DNA from: Clostridia bacterium
GTDB taxonomy: Bacteria > Bacillota > Clostridia > Lachnospirales > Lachnospiraceae
Direction of reading: 5' to 3'
Length of the DNA stretch: 64,000 nucleotides
Assembly: GCA_910574835.1 (NCBI GenBank)
Contig: CAJTDE010000018.1
Span: 1 to 64,000 of the forward strand
The notes beneath the pieces were generated by a model. That model saw only the letters and a program-made list of their open reading frames with translations. It searched no databases and had not been told where the DNA came from. Position numbers and translations under genes: made by a program. The first letter of the stretch is position 1. Every line of letters begins with the position of its first letter. Shown here in pieces: positions 1-8,355 of the stretch.

Positions 1-219
1 CCGCTGGTGTATCTGCTGGTTTACCAAGGCCATGACAGAGTAGCCAAGTCGGGAAGGGATAAACGCTGAAGGCATCTAAGCGTGAAGCCCCCCTCAAGAT
101 GAGATATCCCATTCGAAAGAAGTAAGACCCCTTAAAGACGATAAGGTAGATAGGGCAGAGGTGGAAGTGCAGTAATGTATGGAGCTGACTGCTACTAATC
201 GGTCGAGGGCTTGACCAAG
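1..219 (+). rRNA. rrl: 23S ribosomal RNA, 3' end (partial)
   Basis: The first ~219 bases match the conserved 3' end of bacterial 23S rRNA: the GAAGCATCTAAGCG-type segment (here ending GGCATCTAAGCGTGAAGCC), the CCCATTCGAAAGAAGTAAGACC block, and the terminal GCTACTAATCGGTCGAGG then GGCTTGACC. The gene starts before the window. The exact mature end is placed by analogy at about 219. No 5S gene follows before the terminator at 321. Confidence 0.95.
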
Positions 220-320
220 CGTCATAGGAGAGAGAAGAACAGAAAAGACTAAGAGAAAACCAAGATGTGGAAGAGATAATTCAGTATATAGTTTTGAAGG
301 CATATGAGATATGTTTACAG

Positions 321-355
321 AACAGTCTTTCTTTAGATAGAAAGGCTGTTTTTTA
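321..355 (+). terminator. Terminator of the rRNA operon
   Basis: Twelve-base stem AACAGTCTTTCT / AGAAAGGCTGTT (321-332, 339-350; one G-T pair) followed by a T run. It closes the rRNA transcript about 100 bases after the 23S end. The intervening bases do not resemble 5S rRNA. Confidence 0.85.
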
Positions 356-473
356 CATACAAATCAATTTACATACAAATGAGATTCCTTAATAGAAAAT
401 CCAATTGTAATCTTCTCCTGGATTCGTTATACTAAAATCAAACCGTATCCAGCCAAGAAAGGAGCGTGAACAT

Positions 474-883
474 ATGCCGAGAACTGTGGGCATAGGTCAT
501 CAGGACTTTGAAAAGCTTAGAATGAAAAATAATTTCTATATAGATAAAACCGATTTTATCCGTAAATGGTGGGATGCAGATGATGAAGTGACCCTGATTA
601 CACGCCCCAGAAGATTTGGAAAAACTATGACTATGAGTATGGTGGAAAAGTTTTTTCTGTCAATTATGCCAAAAGAGGGGAGCTGGAATTACAGCCTGAT
701 CCTGACCAACCGGGAAGTGCATGTTATGTTTTCCAAACGGTACAGGCAGCTTTAAATCAGATTGAGGAACAAAAGTTTGAGGCGGCTTTGATAGAAAAGG
801 GTATCTCACGAGAGCGGATACGAAAATACGGTTTTGCATTTCAAGGAAAAGAAGTGTTGATCGCCGGCCGAACCTGTAACTAG
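474..883 (+). pseudogene. Remnant of PF09820-type AAA-ATPase/nuclease gene
   Basis: The open frame 474-755 (93 aa) begins like the predicted AAA-ATPases of gut Firmicutes: FYIDKTDFIRKWW, then LITRPRRFGKTMTMSM, which is a Walker-A-like loop. It then jumps to a piece of the middle domain (LILTNREVHVMF). After a frame change, bases ~741-883 encode the usual C-terminal tail (ALNQIEEQKFEAALIEKGI, then RIRKYGFAFQGKEVLIAG). Intact members are about 500-600 aa, so most of the gene is deleted and the rest is frameshifted. An AAGGAGCGTGAACAT Shine-Dalgarno region precedes the ATG. The family is abundant in Lachnospiraceae and its function is poorly known. The tail abuts the palindromic element at 880. 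Confidence 0.75.
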
Positions 884-1045
884 TAGTCCGTACCGGAAAT
901 CCTTGTGCATATTTCCGGTCTATTTCTCCGATAGCACAGGTCAAAAAGCCTCGCCGTAGCACCACTACGTCTGCGTTTTTTGACCTGCACTCTCGGAAAA
1001 ATATCCTCAGAAATATGCACAAGGATTTCCGATACGGACTACTAG
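880..1045. repeat. 166-base long imperfect palindrome (MITE/REP-like)
   Basis: The left arm begins CTAGTAGTCCGTA and continues CGGAAATCCTTGTGCATATTT. The right arm is its reverse complement with a few mismatches, ending GGATTTCCGATACGGACTACTAG. A nested inner stem AGGTCAAAAA (938-) / TTTTTTGACCT (-985) surrounds GTAG...CTAC. No transposase is encoded. Only this copy is seen in the window. Confidence 0.75.
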
Positions 1046-1087
1046 CACATCATCCCATTCATTTTGAGGGAATCAGTATGAGGAAGC

Positions 1088-3286
1088 ATGAAATTTACGA
1101 ACCTGAAAGCGGAATTATCCGATGAATTAATTCTGGAAAAATTGAATTGTACCCTGAACTCTCCTCTTCACGATGAATTGCTGGAGGAGCTTTTGGAGAT
1201 CAAGGAGGAAGCACAGGGGTTGCTATGCCCTTTTGGAGCTATGGCCTTTGGAGAGCTTCCCAAACAGATTGCCACGGAGGAATACCCGGAAGGCACCCGA
1301 ATTGTGTACGTCATTACGACGGTGGGAGATGCGATCAGCGGATATATTGAGAAGTACTTTAACGAGGGCGATTACGTAAAGGGAATGTTGGCGGATGCCC
1401 TGGCAGATACCTGTCTTTTTGAGCTTGAAAAGAGCTGGGGGCACATATTGATGGAAGAGTGCCGGAAGGCAGGATGCGGAATCTCCGGACGTTTAGAGAT
1501 TCCCCAGGATCTTTCTATGAAGACTCAGAAGATTGCTTTTGAGACAATCGGAGCGGAAGAGCTTCCGGGTATCAGGCTGTCAGACGGGTATATGTTTTAT
1601 CCGGTGAAGAGTATCTGCCATGTTTTTTTACTCAGTAAGGAAACAGAGCAGTTTGAAATCGGGCATAATTGCCGCACCTGCCGCAATAAAAGCTGCAATA
1701 TGCGCCGGCTCTCGCCTGTCGCCTTACAGGTGCATAGAAAAGGGATGATCGAGACGATTGAGAGTAAGGGAGAGGAATCGATTTTCGATACATTGCAGAG
1801 GATATGGCCGGACTATAGTGCGGTTTGCGGCAGGCGGGGAGTCTGCGGAAAGTGCCGCGTTCAGATTCTAAAAGGGCAGGTTCCGCCTTCTTTGGAGGAC
1901 AAGGACTATTTTACGGAGAAAGAGCTGGCGTCCGGGTGGCGTCTTTCCTGTAAGGCATATCCTTTGACAGACTGTGAATTGGAGGCGGCTTTTGAGGAGG
2001 ATGGGTTCTCTGTTTTGACAGCGGGAGCAAAGAATTGCGCCGGGCCTGCAACAGCAAAACGGCAGGGGTACGGCATTGCAATTGATATGGGCACAACAAC
2101 ACTGGCGGCACAGCTGCTGCGGCTGTCTGACGGAAATGTTTTGGATACGGCTGTGTCCGTAAATCATCAAAGAAGCTTTGGCGCAGATGTGATTTCACGG
2201 ATTCAGGCTTCCAATACGGGGAAAAAGGAAGAACTGCGGAATCGAATCCGGAAGGATTTGGGGCGGCTTATTCGCAGGCTGCTGCCTGGCGGACAAGACA
2301 GGATACGGCCAGATATGATTTGCATTGCGGGAAATACTACAATGGGGCATCTTTTGATGGGATATTCCTGCGAGGCAATGGGACGGCTTCCCTTTGCACC
2401 CGTTAATATAGAAGAGATTGTCGGAAAAGCGGAGGATATTCTGGGCGGGGAGGCGCGGAAGGCCGGACTGGATTCCGAGGTAAGGGTTTGTCTGCTGCCC
2501 GGTATATCTGCTTTTGTAGGGGCGGATATTACAGCCGGCCTTTTGGCCTGCGGCTTTGATACCGCCGGGCAGGTAAGCTTGTTTTTGGATCTGGGTACGA
2601 ATGGGGAGATGGCCTTGGGAAATCGGGAGCGGATCTATACGGCTTCCACGGCGGCAGGTCCGGCCTTTGAGGGCGGAAATATTCGGTGCGGATGCGGAAG
2701 TATTCCGGGAGCCATCTGTCATGTTGAGATTGAAGCGGACGGGAGCGCAGAGATTAAGACGATTGACGGGCAGCCGCCGGTCGGTATCTGCGGGACAGGT
2801 TTGGTGGAGGCTGCCGCGGAGCTTTTGCGCCGCGGATTCCTGGACGAAACAGGGAGGCTTGCAAAACGTTATGCAAAAGAGGGGTATCCCTTGGCTTACA
2901 CAGAGGATGGGAAGGTCATTATGCTGACCCAGAAGGATATCCGGGAATTGCAGCTGGCAAAAGCGGCTGTCTGTGCAGGGATAACGATTCTGGTTCATAA
3001 GTATGGAATAGAGTGGGATGAGATTGGGCACGTATTTTTGGCCGGAGGCTTTGGATATGGAATGGAACCGGAGAAAGCCGCAAGAATTGGTCTTTTGCCG
3101 GGCGCGCTGCTTGATAAGGTAGAGATTGTAGGAAATGCGGCTCTTTTGGGAGCAAGAATGTATCTGACCGTTTCTGACGCAGACAGGCGCATCGAAGCTA
3201 TCCGCAGGGTCAGCCGGGAGACAGCGCTGGCACGGGAACCGGAATTTCAGGATTGCTATGTAGATGCAATGTATTTTGAGAAATGA
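1088..3286 (+). CDS. Corrinoid reductive activase (RACo-like, DUF4445) with N-terminal activation-like domain
   Basis: 732 aa. Such ATP-dependent activases reduce inactive Co(II) corrinoid to Co(I) in methyl-transfer systems. Residues ~1-210 resemble the B12-dependent methionine synthase activation fold and end in a cysteine motif (HNCRTCRNKSCNMR). Residues ~240-300 form a plant-type [2Fe-2S] domain with cysteines in CGRRGVCGKC plus the later LSCKA. The remainder is an ASKHA ATPase/DUF4445 domain with YGIAIDMGTTTLAA and FLDLGTNGEMAL phosphate loops. It heads an apparent operon with the methyltransferase (3355) and corrinoid protein (4352), which supports the assignment. The domain types are visible; the N-terminal domain name is inferred from pattern only. 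Confidence 0.88.
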   Translation: MKFTNLKAELSDELILEKLNCTLNSPLHDELLEELLEIKEEAQGLLCPFGAMAFGELPKQIATEEYPEGTRIVYVITTVGDAISGYIEKYFNEGDYVKGMLADALADTCLFELEKSWGHILMEECRKAGCGISGRLEIPQDLSMKTQKIAFETIGAEELPGIRLSDGYMFYPVKSICHVFLLSKETEQFEIGHNCRTCRNKSCNMRRLSPVALQVHRKGMIETIESKGEESIFDTLQRIWPDYSAVCGRRGVCGKCRVQILKGQVPPSLEDKDYFTEKELASGWRLSCKAYPLTDCELEAAFEEDGFSVLTAGAKNCAGPATAKRQGYGIAIDMGTTTLAAQLLRLSDGNVLDTAVSVNHQRSFGADVISRIQASNTGKKEELRNRIRKDLGRLIRRLLPGGQDRIRPDMICIAGNTTMGHLLMGYSCEAMGRLPFAPVNIEEIVGKAEDILGGEARKAGLDSEVRVCLLPGISAFVGADITAGLLACGFDTAGQVSLFLDLGTNGEMALGNRERIYTASTAAGPAFEGGNIRCGCGSIPGAICHVEIEADGSAEIKTIDGQPPVGICGTGLVEAAAELLRRGFLDETGRLAKRYAKEGYPLAYTEDGKVIMLTQKDIRELQLAKAAVCAGITILVHKYGIEWDEIGHVFLAGGFGYGMEPEKAARIGLLPGALLDKVEIVGNAALLGARMYLTVSDADRRIEAIRRVSRETALAREPEFQDCYVDAMYFEK

Positions 3287-3354
3287 TCGCCAAGTATCCT
3301 TGGAGGAAGTTCTGAAAATAAGCTGATAAAGGGACCGGAACAGGAGTGAAAAAC

Positions 3355-4188
3355 ATGATAATTATCGGTGAAAAGCTGAACGGAACCATTCCTTCCGTGG
3401 CCAAGGCCATTGCCGGGCGTGATGAGGAGTGGATCAAGGAGATTGCACGCAGGGAAGCGGATGCCGGCGCCGACTTTATTGATGTATGTGCATCGGTGGA
3501 GATAGGAGAGGCGGAAACGCTTCACTGGATGATTGATTTGGTTCAGAGCGTGACGAATGTACCCATTTGTATTGACAGTCCAAGTGCGGAGGTGCTTGTG
3601 CGGGCATATCCCTTCTGTAAGAGGCCGGGAATGTTTAACTCCGTATCAATGGAGAGCAAAAAACGGATTGACGATATTTTTAGAATTATGGCGGAGAATC
3701 CCGGCTGGGAGGTCATAGCCATGCTCTGTGACGATACAGGAATCCCAAAATCTGCGGCGGACCGCCTGCGGGTGTTTGAGGGAATTATGGAGAAAGCGAA
3801 GGCATATGGAATTGCACCTTCCGGAATCCACATCGATCCCATGATTGAAGCTGCGGCGCTGATGGAGCCGGATGGGGAGGACGGGCCGGGAATTGCGACT
3901 AATAGGAAGGTGATCCGTACCATACGGGAGGCTTATCCTGACATTCATATTACCTCGGCCATCAGCAATATCTCGCATGGCTTACCGGCCCGGAAGTTTA
4001 TGAACTATGCATTTGCGGCATTGCTCCTGGAGGCAGGGGTGGACAGCGGCATCCTGGACCCGCTGGACGAGGGAATGCTGGGTGTGATTTATGCGGCAGA
4101 GGCATTGCTGGGCCTGGACGAAGACGGTTACTGTATGGAATACATTAAGGCATATAAGGACGGCTTGTTTGGGACGCCGGAGAAATAA
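3355..4188 (+). CDS. Methyltetrahydrofolate:corrinoid methyltransferase (pterin-binding)
   Basis: 277 aa TIM-barrel pterin-binding protein of the AcsE/MtvB/MtgA type. It starts MIIIGEKLNGTIPSV, as the family does, and carries ADFIDVCAS and PICIDSPSAEVL, which line the pterin pocket. The ATG at 3355 is preferred over the GTG at 3346 because AGGAG lies 8 bases before it. The protein moves a methyl group between tetrahydrofolate and the cobalt of the corrinoid protein encoded at 4352. No substrate-specific methyltransferase I (MttB, MtaB or O-demethylase type) is present nearby, so the methyl donor cannot be named. Confidence 0.9.
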   Translation: MIIIGEKLNGTIPSVAKAIAGRDEEWIKEIARREADAGADFIDVCASVEIGEAETLHWMIDLVQSVTNVPICIDSPSAEVLVRAYPFCKRPGMFNSVSMESKKRIDDIFRIMAENPGWEVIAMLCDDTGIPKSAADRLRVFEGIMEKAKAYGIAPSGIHIDPMIEAAALMEPDGEDGPGIATNRKVIRTIREAYPDIHITSAISNISHGLPARKFMNYAFAALLLEAGVDSGILDPLDEGMLGVIYAAEALLGLDEDGYCMEYIKAYKDGLFGTPEK

Positions 4189-4216
4189 AAACAGCCGAGA
4201 ATACTTTTGGCTGGCC

Positions 4217-4340
4217 GGTAAAGTCGCAAAGGTGCACGAGAGGAACTTTTATGAGTGCCCTTTCGAATAAAAGTTTCTCTCATTACAGGTGTACCGAAGC
4301 GACTTTACCCTTTAGTGCCGCCGCGTAGCGACTTTTAATA
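4217..4340 (+). repeat. Structured interspersed repeat, copy 1 (full)
   Basis: Hairpin 4217-4309: the arms GGTAAAGTCGC / GCGACTTTACC, then GGTGCAC / GGTGTACC, and GAGAGGAACTTTTAT / ATAAAAGTTTCTCTC close on a loop. A CTTTAGTGCCGC segment and a second small stem near GCGTAGCGAC follow. The element runs into AATAGGAGG, which is the Shine-Dalgarno of the corrinoid protein gene. Other copies lie at 8285, 17056, 17096, 31010, 33213, 33337 and 33461. Confidence 0.9.
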
Positions 4341-4351
4341 GGAGGACGGCT

Positions 4352-4996
4352 ATGAGACCGGAAATAGAAGAAGTGAAGGCTTTGGTGGTAAAGGGAAGCG
4401 CAAAGAAGGTTGGAAGAGCAGTGCAGGCGGCCGTGGACGCAGGCTGCGATGCTTCGGAGATTCTCAATCAGGGTATGGTTGAGGCGATGTCCGAGGTGGG
4501 CGATCAGTTTACAAAGAATGAGATTTTTGTATCTGAGATGTTGATGGCGGCAAGAGCTATGAAGAAGGGTGTGGAGGTGCTGCAGCCTCATTTGGCAGCA
4601 GGTTCCACAGGCGCTTTGGGTAAGGTGATCATTGCTACGGTGAAGAACGATTTGCACGATATTGGAAAGAAGCTGGTGGCTATGATGATCGAGAGTGCAG
4701 GATTTGAAGTGCTGGATCTGGGCATTGATGTGCCGATTAGCAAAATTATTGATTGCTACCGGAAGAATCCGGAGACAAAGATCATTGCCTTGTCTGCGCT
4801 TTTAACCACTACAATGCCGGATCTGCGGGAAACGGTGGAGGCTCTTAACAAGGCAGATTTCCGCAGTGATATCAAGATCATGGTAGGCGGCGCTCCCGTC
4901 ACCCAGGCATTTGCAGATGAGATTGGAGCTGACGGCTATTCGGCAGACGCGGCCGAAGCGGCAATTTTAGCGAAGAAATTGGCAGCTTCTTTCTGA
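4352..4996 (+). CDS. Corrinoid (cobalamin-binding) methyl-transfer protein, MtvC/MtgC-like
   Basis: 214 aa. An N-terminal helical cap (~1-85) precedes a Rossmann B12-binding domain with NDLHDIGKKLVAMM, the DxHxxG motif whose histidine ligates cobalt. The lower loops (SALLTTTMPDLRET, VGGAPVTQAFA) are also family-typical. It shuttles the methyl group between an unidentified methyltransferase I and the methyl-THF enzyme at 3355; the activase at 1088 repairs oxidised cobalt. The start codon sits 11 bases after the structured repeat, which supplies the AGGAGG ribosome site. Expression could therefore be affected by that hairpin (inference). Confidence 0.92.
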   Translation: MRPEIEEVKALVVKGSAKKVGRAVQAAVDAGCDASEILNQGMVEAMSEVGDQFTKNEIFVSEMLMAARAMKKGVEVLQPHLAAGSTGALGKVIIATVKNDLHDIGKKLVAMMIESAGFEVLDLGIDVPISKIIDCYRKNPETKIIALSALLTTTMPDLRETVEALNKADFRSDIKIMVGGAPVTQAFADEIGADGYSADAAEAAILAKKLAASF

Positions 4997-5022
4997 AAGT
5001 CAAAGGAAGCTCAAAAAAATAT

Positions 5023-5065
5023 AAACGGATCGAAGCGATAAAGGAAACGGCTTCGATCCGTTTTT
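5023..5065. terminator. Bidirectional terminator
   Basis: Perfect 14-base stem AAACGGATCGAAGC (5023-5036) / GCTTCGATCCGTTT (5050-5063), with T-rich tails on both strands. It lies between the convergent corrinoid-protein and CPBP genes. Confidence 0.88.
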
Positions 5066-5067
5066 CT

Positions 5068-6054
5068 CTACGAATGAAGAATCCGAATCAGGCAGAGAAA
5101 GGGCTGCAGCTCTTCCATATCGGCTATGGAATCCATAGTAAGGATAATAATGGTAAACCCGGCAGCCGTCATAAGGAAGCTCAGGGCAACCACGCCCACA
5201 ATGGTAAGCACCAGACGAAGATCCGAGTATTTTTTGAGACAGCCGGAGGATTTCCGTAAAAGATAGCTGCCGGCAAAGAGAAGAACGGGAGTCAGAGAAC
5301 CTAAGATCAGATAGGAACCCAAGCTTCCGAGGAGAATGGAAGGGTCTGTCAAAAGCTCCGCTGCCGCTTGCTGAGCTTCCTCTGCTGCCGCGCCTGGATT
5401 TACCAGGCTTGCAAAAAAGGAAAGGCTGTTATTGATAAAGTGAAACAGCGCCGGAAACAGCATATTATTTGACTTCCGCATAATATAGGCCAGGCCCATG
5501 CCTAAGACGGCAGTAGGCAGAAAACGGTATGGATCTAAGTGAAACAGCCCAAAGATCAGCCCGATACACAGAACCACAACCCAATCCCTGGAAATCCCCC
5601 GAAAGGTATGCATAATAAAGCCCCGATGCATGGCCTCTTCACAGATAGCAGGCGATACGGCCACAATCAGGAAGGAAAAGAAGGCAGGGATAGAAGAGAA
5701 CATGTAGCTCATACTGGAGCTGACCTCCAGAAATCCCTCCGGAAACAAAAGCATCGAAATCAGCGTCACAAGCATAGCGGACAAAAAGCAGCCGGCCCAG
5801 ATAAGAATGGTCCCCACAATCTGTCCAAACCGCGGCCGGCGGATGGGAAACACCTCCCGAAAGCTCTGTTTCGTCAAACGCACGGCCAGCAGCGTCACAA
5901 ACAGAAGCCCCAGCTCCGTCAAGAGAAGCCCCACCATGCCAAAGCGAAACTGCAGAGGCGCAAATACAAAAATAAATAAAACCATAATAATAAAAAATAA
6001 GCCGATTCCGTAAAGCGGATTTAAGCGGCGCTTTTCTTCTTCAAAAAAATCCAT
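5068..6054 (-). CDS. CPBP-family intramembrane metalloprotease (type II CAAX protease-like)
   Basis: 328 aa polytopic membrane protein, about eight hydrophobic segments. The three CPBP/Abi motifs are present in order: EEAMHRGF (EExxxR), LIFGLFHLDPYRF (FxxxH) and FHFINNS (HxxxN). These residues form the intramembrane metal or glutamate active site of Rce1-like proteases. In bacteria such proteins serve in peptide processing, bacteriocin self-immunity or membrane homeostasis; the substrate here is unknown. It is transcribed alone and converges on the methyl-transfer operon. AGGAGGTTTGACAT precedes the ATG on the minus strand. Confidence 0.88.
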   Translation of the reverse strand: MDFFEEEKRRLNPLYGIGLFFIIMVLFIFVFAPLQFRFGMVGLLLTELGLLFVTLLAVRLTKQSFREVFPIRRPRFGQIVGTILIWAGCFLSAMLVTLISMLLFPEGFLEVSSSMSYMFSSIPAFFSFLIVAVSPAICEEAMHRGFIMHTFRGISRDWVVVLCIGLIFGLFHLDPYRFLPTAVLGMGLAYIMRKSNNMLFPALFHFINNSLSFFASLVNPGAAAEEAQQAAAELLTDPSILLGSLGSYLILGSLTPVLLFAGSYLLRKSSGCLKKYSDLRLVLTIVGVVALSFLMTAAGFTIIILTMDSIADMEELQPFLCLIRILHS

Positions 6055-6321
6055 ATGTCAAACCTCCTGTAAAAGAAACTTTTGTTACCTCCAATGAACA
6101 AGGCAGCGTTATTTCATATATTTAATCTCAGTTTACCACCCCAAAAGCACTTCCGCAATGTAAAATTCCTGTGATATCTGATTTTGGTCTATGGTCATTT
6201 TTCAAAAAATATGATAAACTTGTATTATTGTAAAGAAATTTTGAACCGGAACAGCTCTGTTTTAAGTGACGGACGTATATTTGCTTTGGGAATAAGAGGA
6301 AGAGTTAAGGGAGAGCAGCGA

Positions 6322-6756
6322 ATGGAACAGGAACTACTCGAACAGGAAATCAATACGTACAGGGAAAAGGTAAGGCGCTGCGTCTCCAAGGAAGAGGTGT
6401 GGCAGATCAAAGAGGATTATGAGGACGCGCTTCTTCTGGGAATCAGCGTAGTGGAGAGTAATCCGGTGCTTTCCCTCCAGCAGAAATTGGAATTTACCAT
6501 GCTTAAGGATACAAAGCTGTCCATGATGGCTGAGATGATTGAGGAATTTGCCGGGAGTCCGGAATACGAAGCTCTGCCCGACAGAGCGGAGGGCGCGAAG
6601 GAAGCAAAGGAATCGCATATGGAGATGGAATCTTTATCCCAGGAGGAAGAGCTGAAACGGATGCTGATGAAGCGGGCTAAGGCCATGAACAGCTATGCGG
6701 GCAGCCGGAAGGGAGCGGAGGGCCAGGAGCCAACGCCTTTTGATGCAAAGGGATAA
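6322..6756 (+). CDS. Hypothetical protein, YlbF/YmcA-like helical appearance
   Basis: 144 aa from the ATG at 6322, which follows GGGAGAGCAGCGA. An upstream in-frame codon at 6184 lacks a ribosome site. The protein is charged, mostly helical and cytosolic, beginning MEQELLEQEINTYREKVRR and ending in a low-complexity tail (NSYAGSRKGAEGQEPTPF). No catalytic motif is visible. It lies 31 bases upstream of hisH in the same direction and may be co-transcribed with it. I do not recognise the family; the YlbF-like remark rests only on overall helical character and length. Confidence 0.55.
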   Translation: MEQELLEQEINTYREKVRRCVSKEEVWQIKEDYEDALLLGISVVESNPVLSLQQKLEFTMLKDTKLSMMAEMIEEFAGSPEYEALPDRAEGAKEAKESHMEMESLSQEEELKRMLMKRAKAMNSYAGSRKGAEGQEPTPFDAKG

Positions 6757-6787
6757 AAGTGATACATATGAGGAGTGAAGGCAAAAT

Positions 6788-7393
6788 ATGATAGCAATCA
6801 TTGACTATGATGCAGGCAATTTAAAGAGCGTGGAAAAAGCCTTGCTGTCTCTGGGGCAGGAAACCGTTGTAACCAGAGACAGGGAGGAGCTTTTGGATGC
6901 GGATAAGGTGATACTTCCCGGCGTGGGGAATTTCGGGGATGCCATGCAAAAGCTTAGGACCTATGGTCTGGAACCGGTGATACGGGAGCTTGTAAAAAGG
7001 CGGATTCCCTTTCTTGGCATCTGTCTGGGACTCCAGCTGCTTTTTGAGGAGAGCGAGGAGGCTCCCGGCGTACCGGGGCTTGGGATTTTGAAGGGGAAGA
7101 TTTTAAGGATTCCGGAAGGAGCGGGGCTTAAGATTCCTCATATCGGATGGAACTCCCTGAAGCTAGAGAATCAGGGACGGCTCTTTGAAAGGCTTGGTGA
7201 CGAACCTTATGTGTATTTTGTCCACTCCTACTATCTGAAGGCGGAGGACGAAGCCATTGTAAAGGCGGTAACGGAGTACGGAACCCGGATTCATGCCTCG
7301 GTGGAGCAGGACAATGTATTTGCCTGCCAGTTTCATCCCGAGAAGAGCAGCGGAACCGGACTGCGGATTCTGGAAAACTTTTCCAAGCTATAA
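6788..7393 (+). CDS. hisH: Imidazole glycerol phosphate synthase, glutaminase subunit
   Basis: 201 aa class-I glutamine amidotransferase. It starts MIAIIDYDAGNLKSVEKAL, with the nucleophile cysteine in FLGICLGLQLLFE and the His/Glu pair in CQFHPEKSSGTGL. HisH hydrolyses glutamine and channels ammonia to HisF for histidine and AICAR formation. hisF follows at 7507, but no other his gene is in the window. The pair is therefore detached from a complete his operon here. Confidence 0.95.
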   Translation: MIAIIDYDAGNLKSVEKALLSLGQETVVTRDREELLDADKVILPGVGNFGDAMQKLRTYGLEPVIRELVKRRIPFLGICLGLQLLFEESEEAPGVPGLGILKGKILRIPEGAGLKIPHIGWNSLKLENQGRLFERLGDEPYVYFVHSYYLKAEDEAIVKAVTEYGTRIHASVEQDNVFACQFHPEKSSGTGLRILENFSKL

Positions 7394-7506
7394 TAAAAAA
7401 GATTTTTCTGACTGCCTGCAATTGATATGCGGGTGTATTGTCCGCCTGGTAATCAGACGGCACGCCAACGATAAAAAATTGCGGTATGAGGTTGGAGGGC
7501 AGGAAC

Positions 7507-8268
7507 ATGTTTACAAAGAGAATTATTCCCTGTCTGGATGTACATGCCGGACGGGTGGTAAAGGGCGTTAATTTTGTGAATCTCCGGGATGCCGGGGACC
7601 CGGTGGAGATTGCGGCCGCCTACGACAAGGCCGGGGCGGACGAGGTGGTGTTTTTGGATATTACGGCAAGCTCCGACGCCCGGAATACGGTGGTGGATAT
7701 GGTGCGCAAGGTGGCCGAGAAGGTATTTATCCCTTTCACGGTAGGAGGCGGCATCCGCACCGTGGAAGACTTCCGGGCGCTGCTTCGGGAGGGTGCGGAT
7801 AAGATTTCCGTAAATACGGCGGCGATTATGCGGCCGGAGCTTATCAGCGAGGCGGCGGACAAGTTCGGAAGCCAGTGCGTGGTGGTGGCCATTGACGCCA
7901 AGCGAAGAGCCGACGGAAGCGGATGGAATATCTACAAGAACGGCGGCCGGGTGGATATGGGCCTGGACGCGGTGGAGTGGGCCGTGAAGGCGGAGCGCCT
8001 GGGCGCCGGGGAGATATTGCTCACCAGTATGGACTGTGACGGAACGAAGGAGGGGTATGACATTGAACTGACCCGCACCGTTGCCGAGCATGTCTCGATT
8101 CCGGTGATCGCCTCCGGAGGGGCCGGAACAAAGGAGCATTTCCGGGAAGCACTGACGGATGGAAAGGCAGACGCGGTATTGGCGGCTTCCCTGTTTCATT
8201 ATAAGGAACTGGAGATTCGGGAGCTGAAAGAATATTTAAGAGAACGCGGAGTTCCGGTGCGGCTGTAG
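7507..8268 (+). CDS. hisF: Imidazole glycerol phosphate synthase, cyclase subunit
   Basis: 253 aa (beta-alpha)8 barrel. It begins [20 protein letters not shown], whose aspartate is the first catalytic acid. The second is in [12 protein letters not shown]. Phosphate loops are FTVGGGIRT and VIASGGAGT. The ATG at 7507 is chosen because all HisF proteins start at this MFTKRI-like position and GGAGGGCAGGAAC precedes it. A 113-base spacer with a weak hairpin separates it from hisH. HisF converts PRFAR plus ammonia into imidazole glycerol phosphate and AICAR. Confidence 0.96.
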   Translation: MFTKRIIPCLDVHAGRVVKGVNFVNLRDAGDPVEIAAAYDKAGADEVVFLDITASSDARNTVVDMVRKVAEKVFIPFTVGGGIRTVEDFRALLREGADKISVNTAAIMRPELISEAADKFGSQCVVVAIDAKRRADGSGWNIYKNGGRVDMGLDAVEWAVKAERLGAGEILLTSMDCDGTKEGYDIELTRTVAEHVSIPVIASGGAGTKEHFREALTDGKADAVLAASLFHYKELEIRELKEYLRERGVPVRL

Positions 8269-8284
8269 CGGAACCGGAAAGAAG

Positions 8285-8336
8285 ATTACAGATGCGCCGA
8301 AGCGATTTTACACTTTAGCGCCGTTGCGCAGCGACT
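8285..8336 (+). repeat. Structured interspersed repeat, partial copy (3' half only)
   Basis: Contains ATTACAGATGCGCCGAAGCG, then TTTTACACTTTAGCGCC and GTTGCGCAGCGACT, matching the right half of the full repeat. The left hairpin arm is missing. It runs into ATAGGAG, the ribosome site of ung. Confidence 0.8.
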
Positions 8337-8355
8337 AAAATAGGAGATAAAGAAT

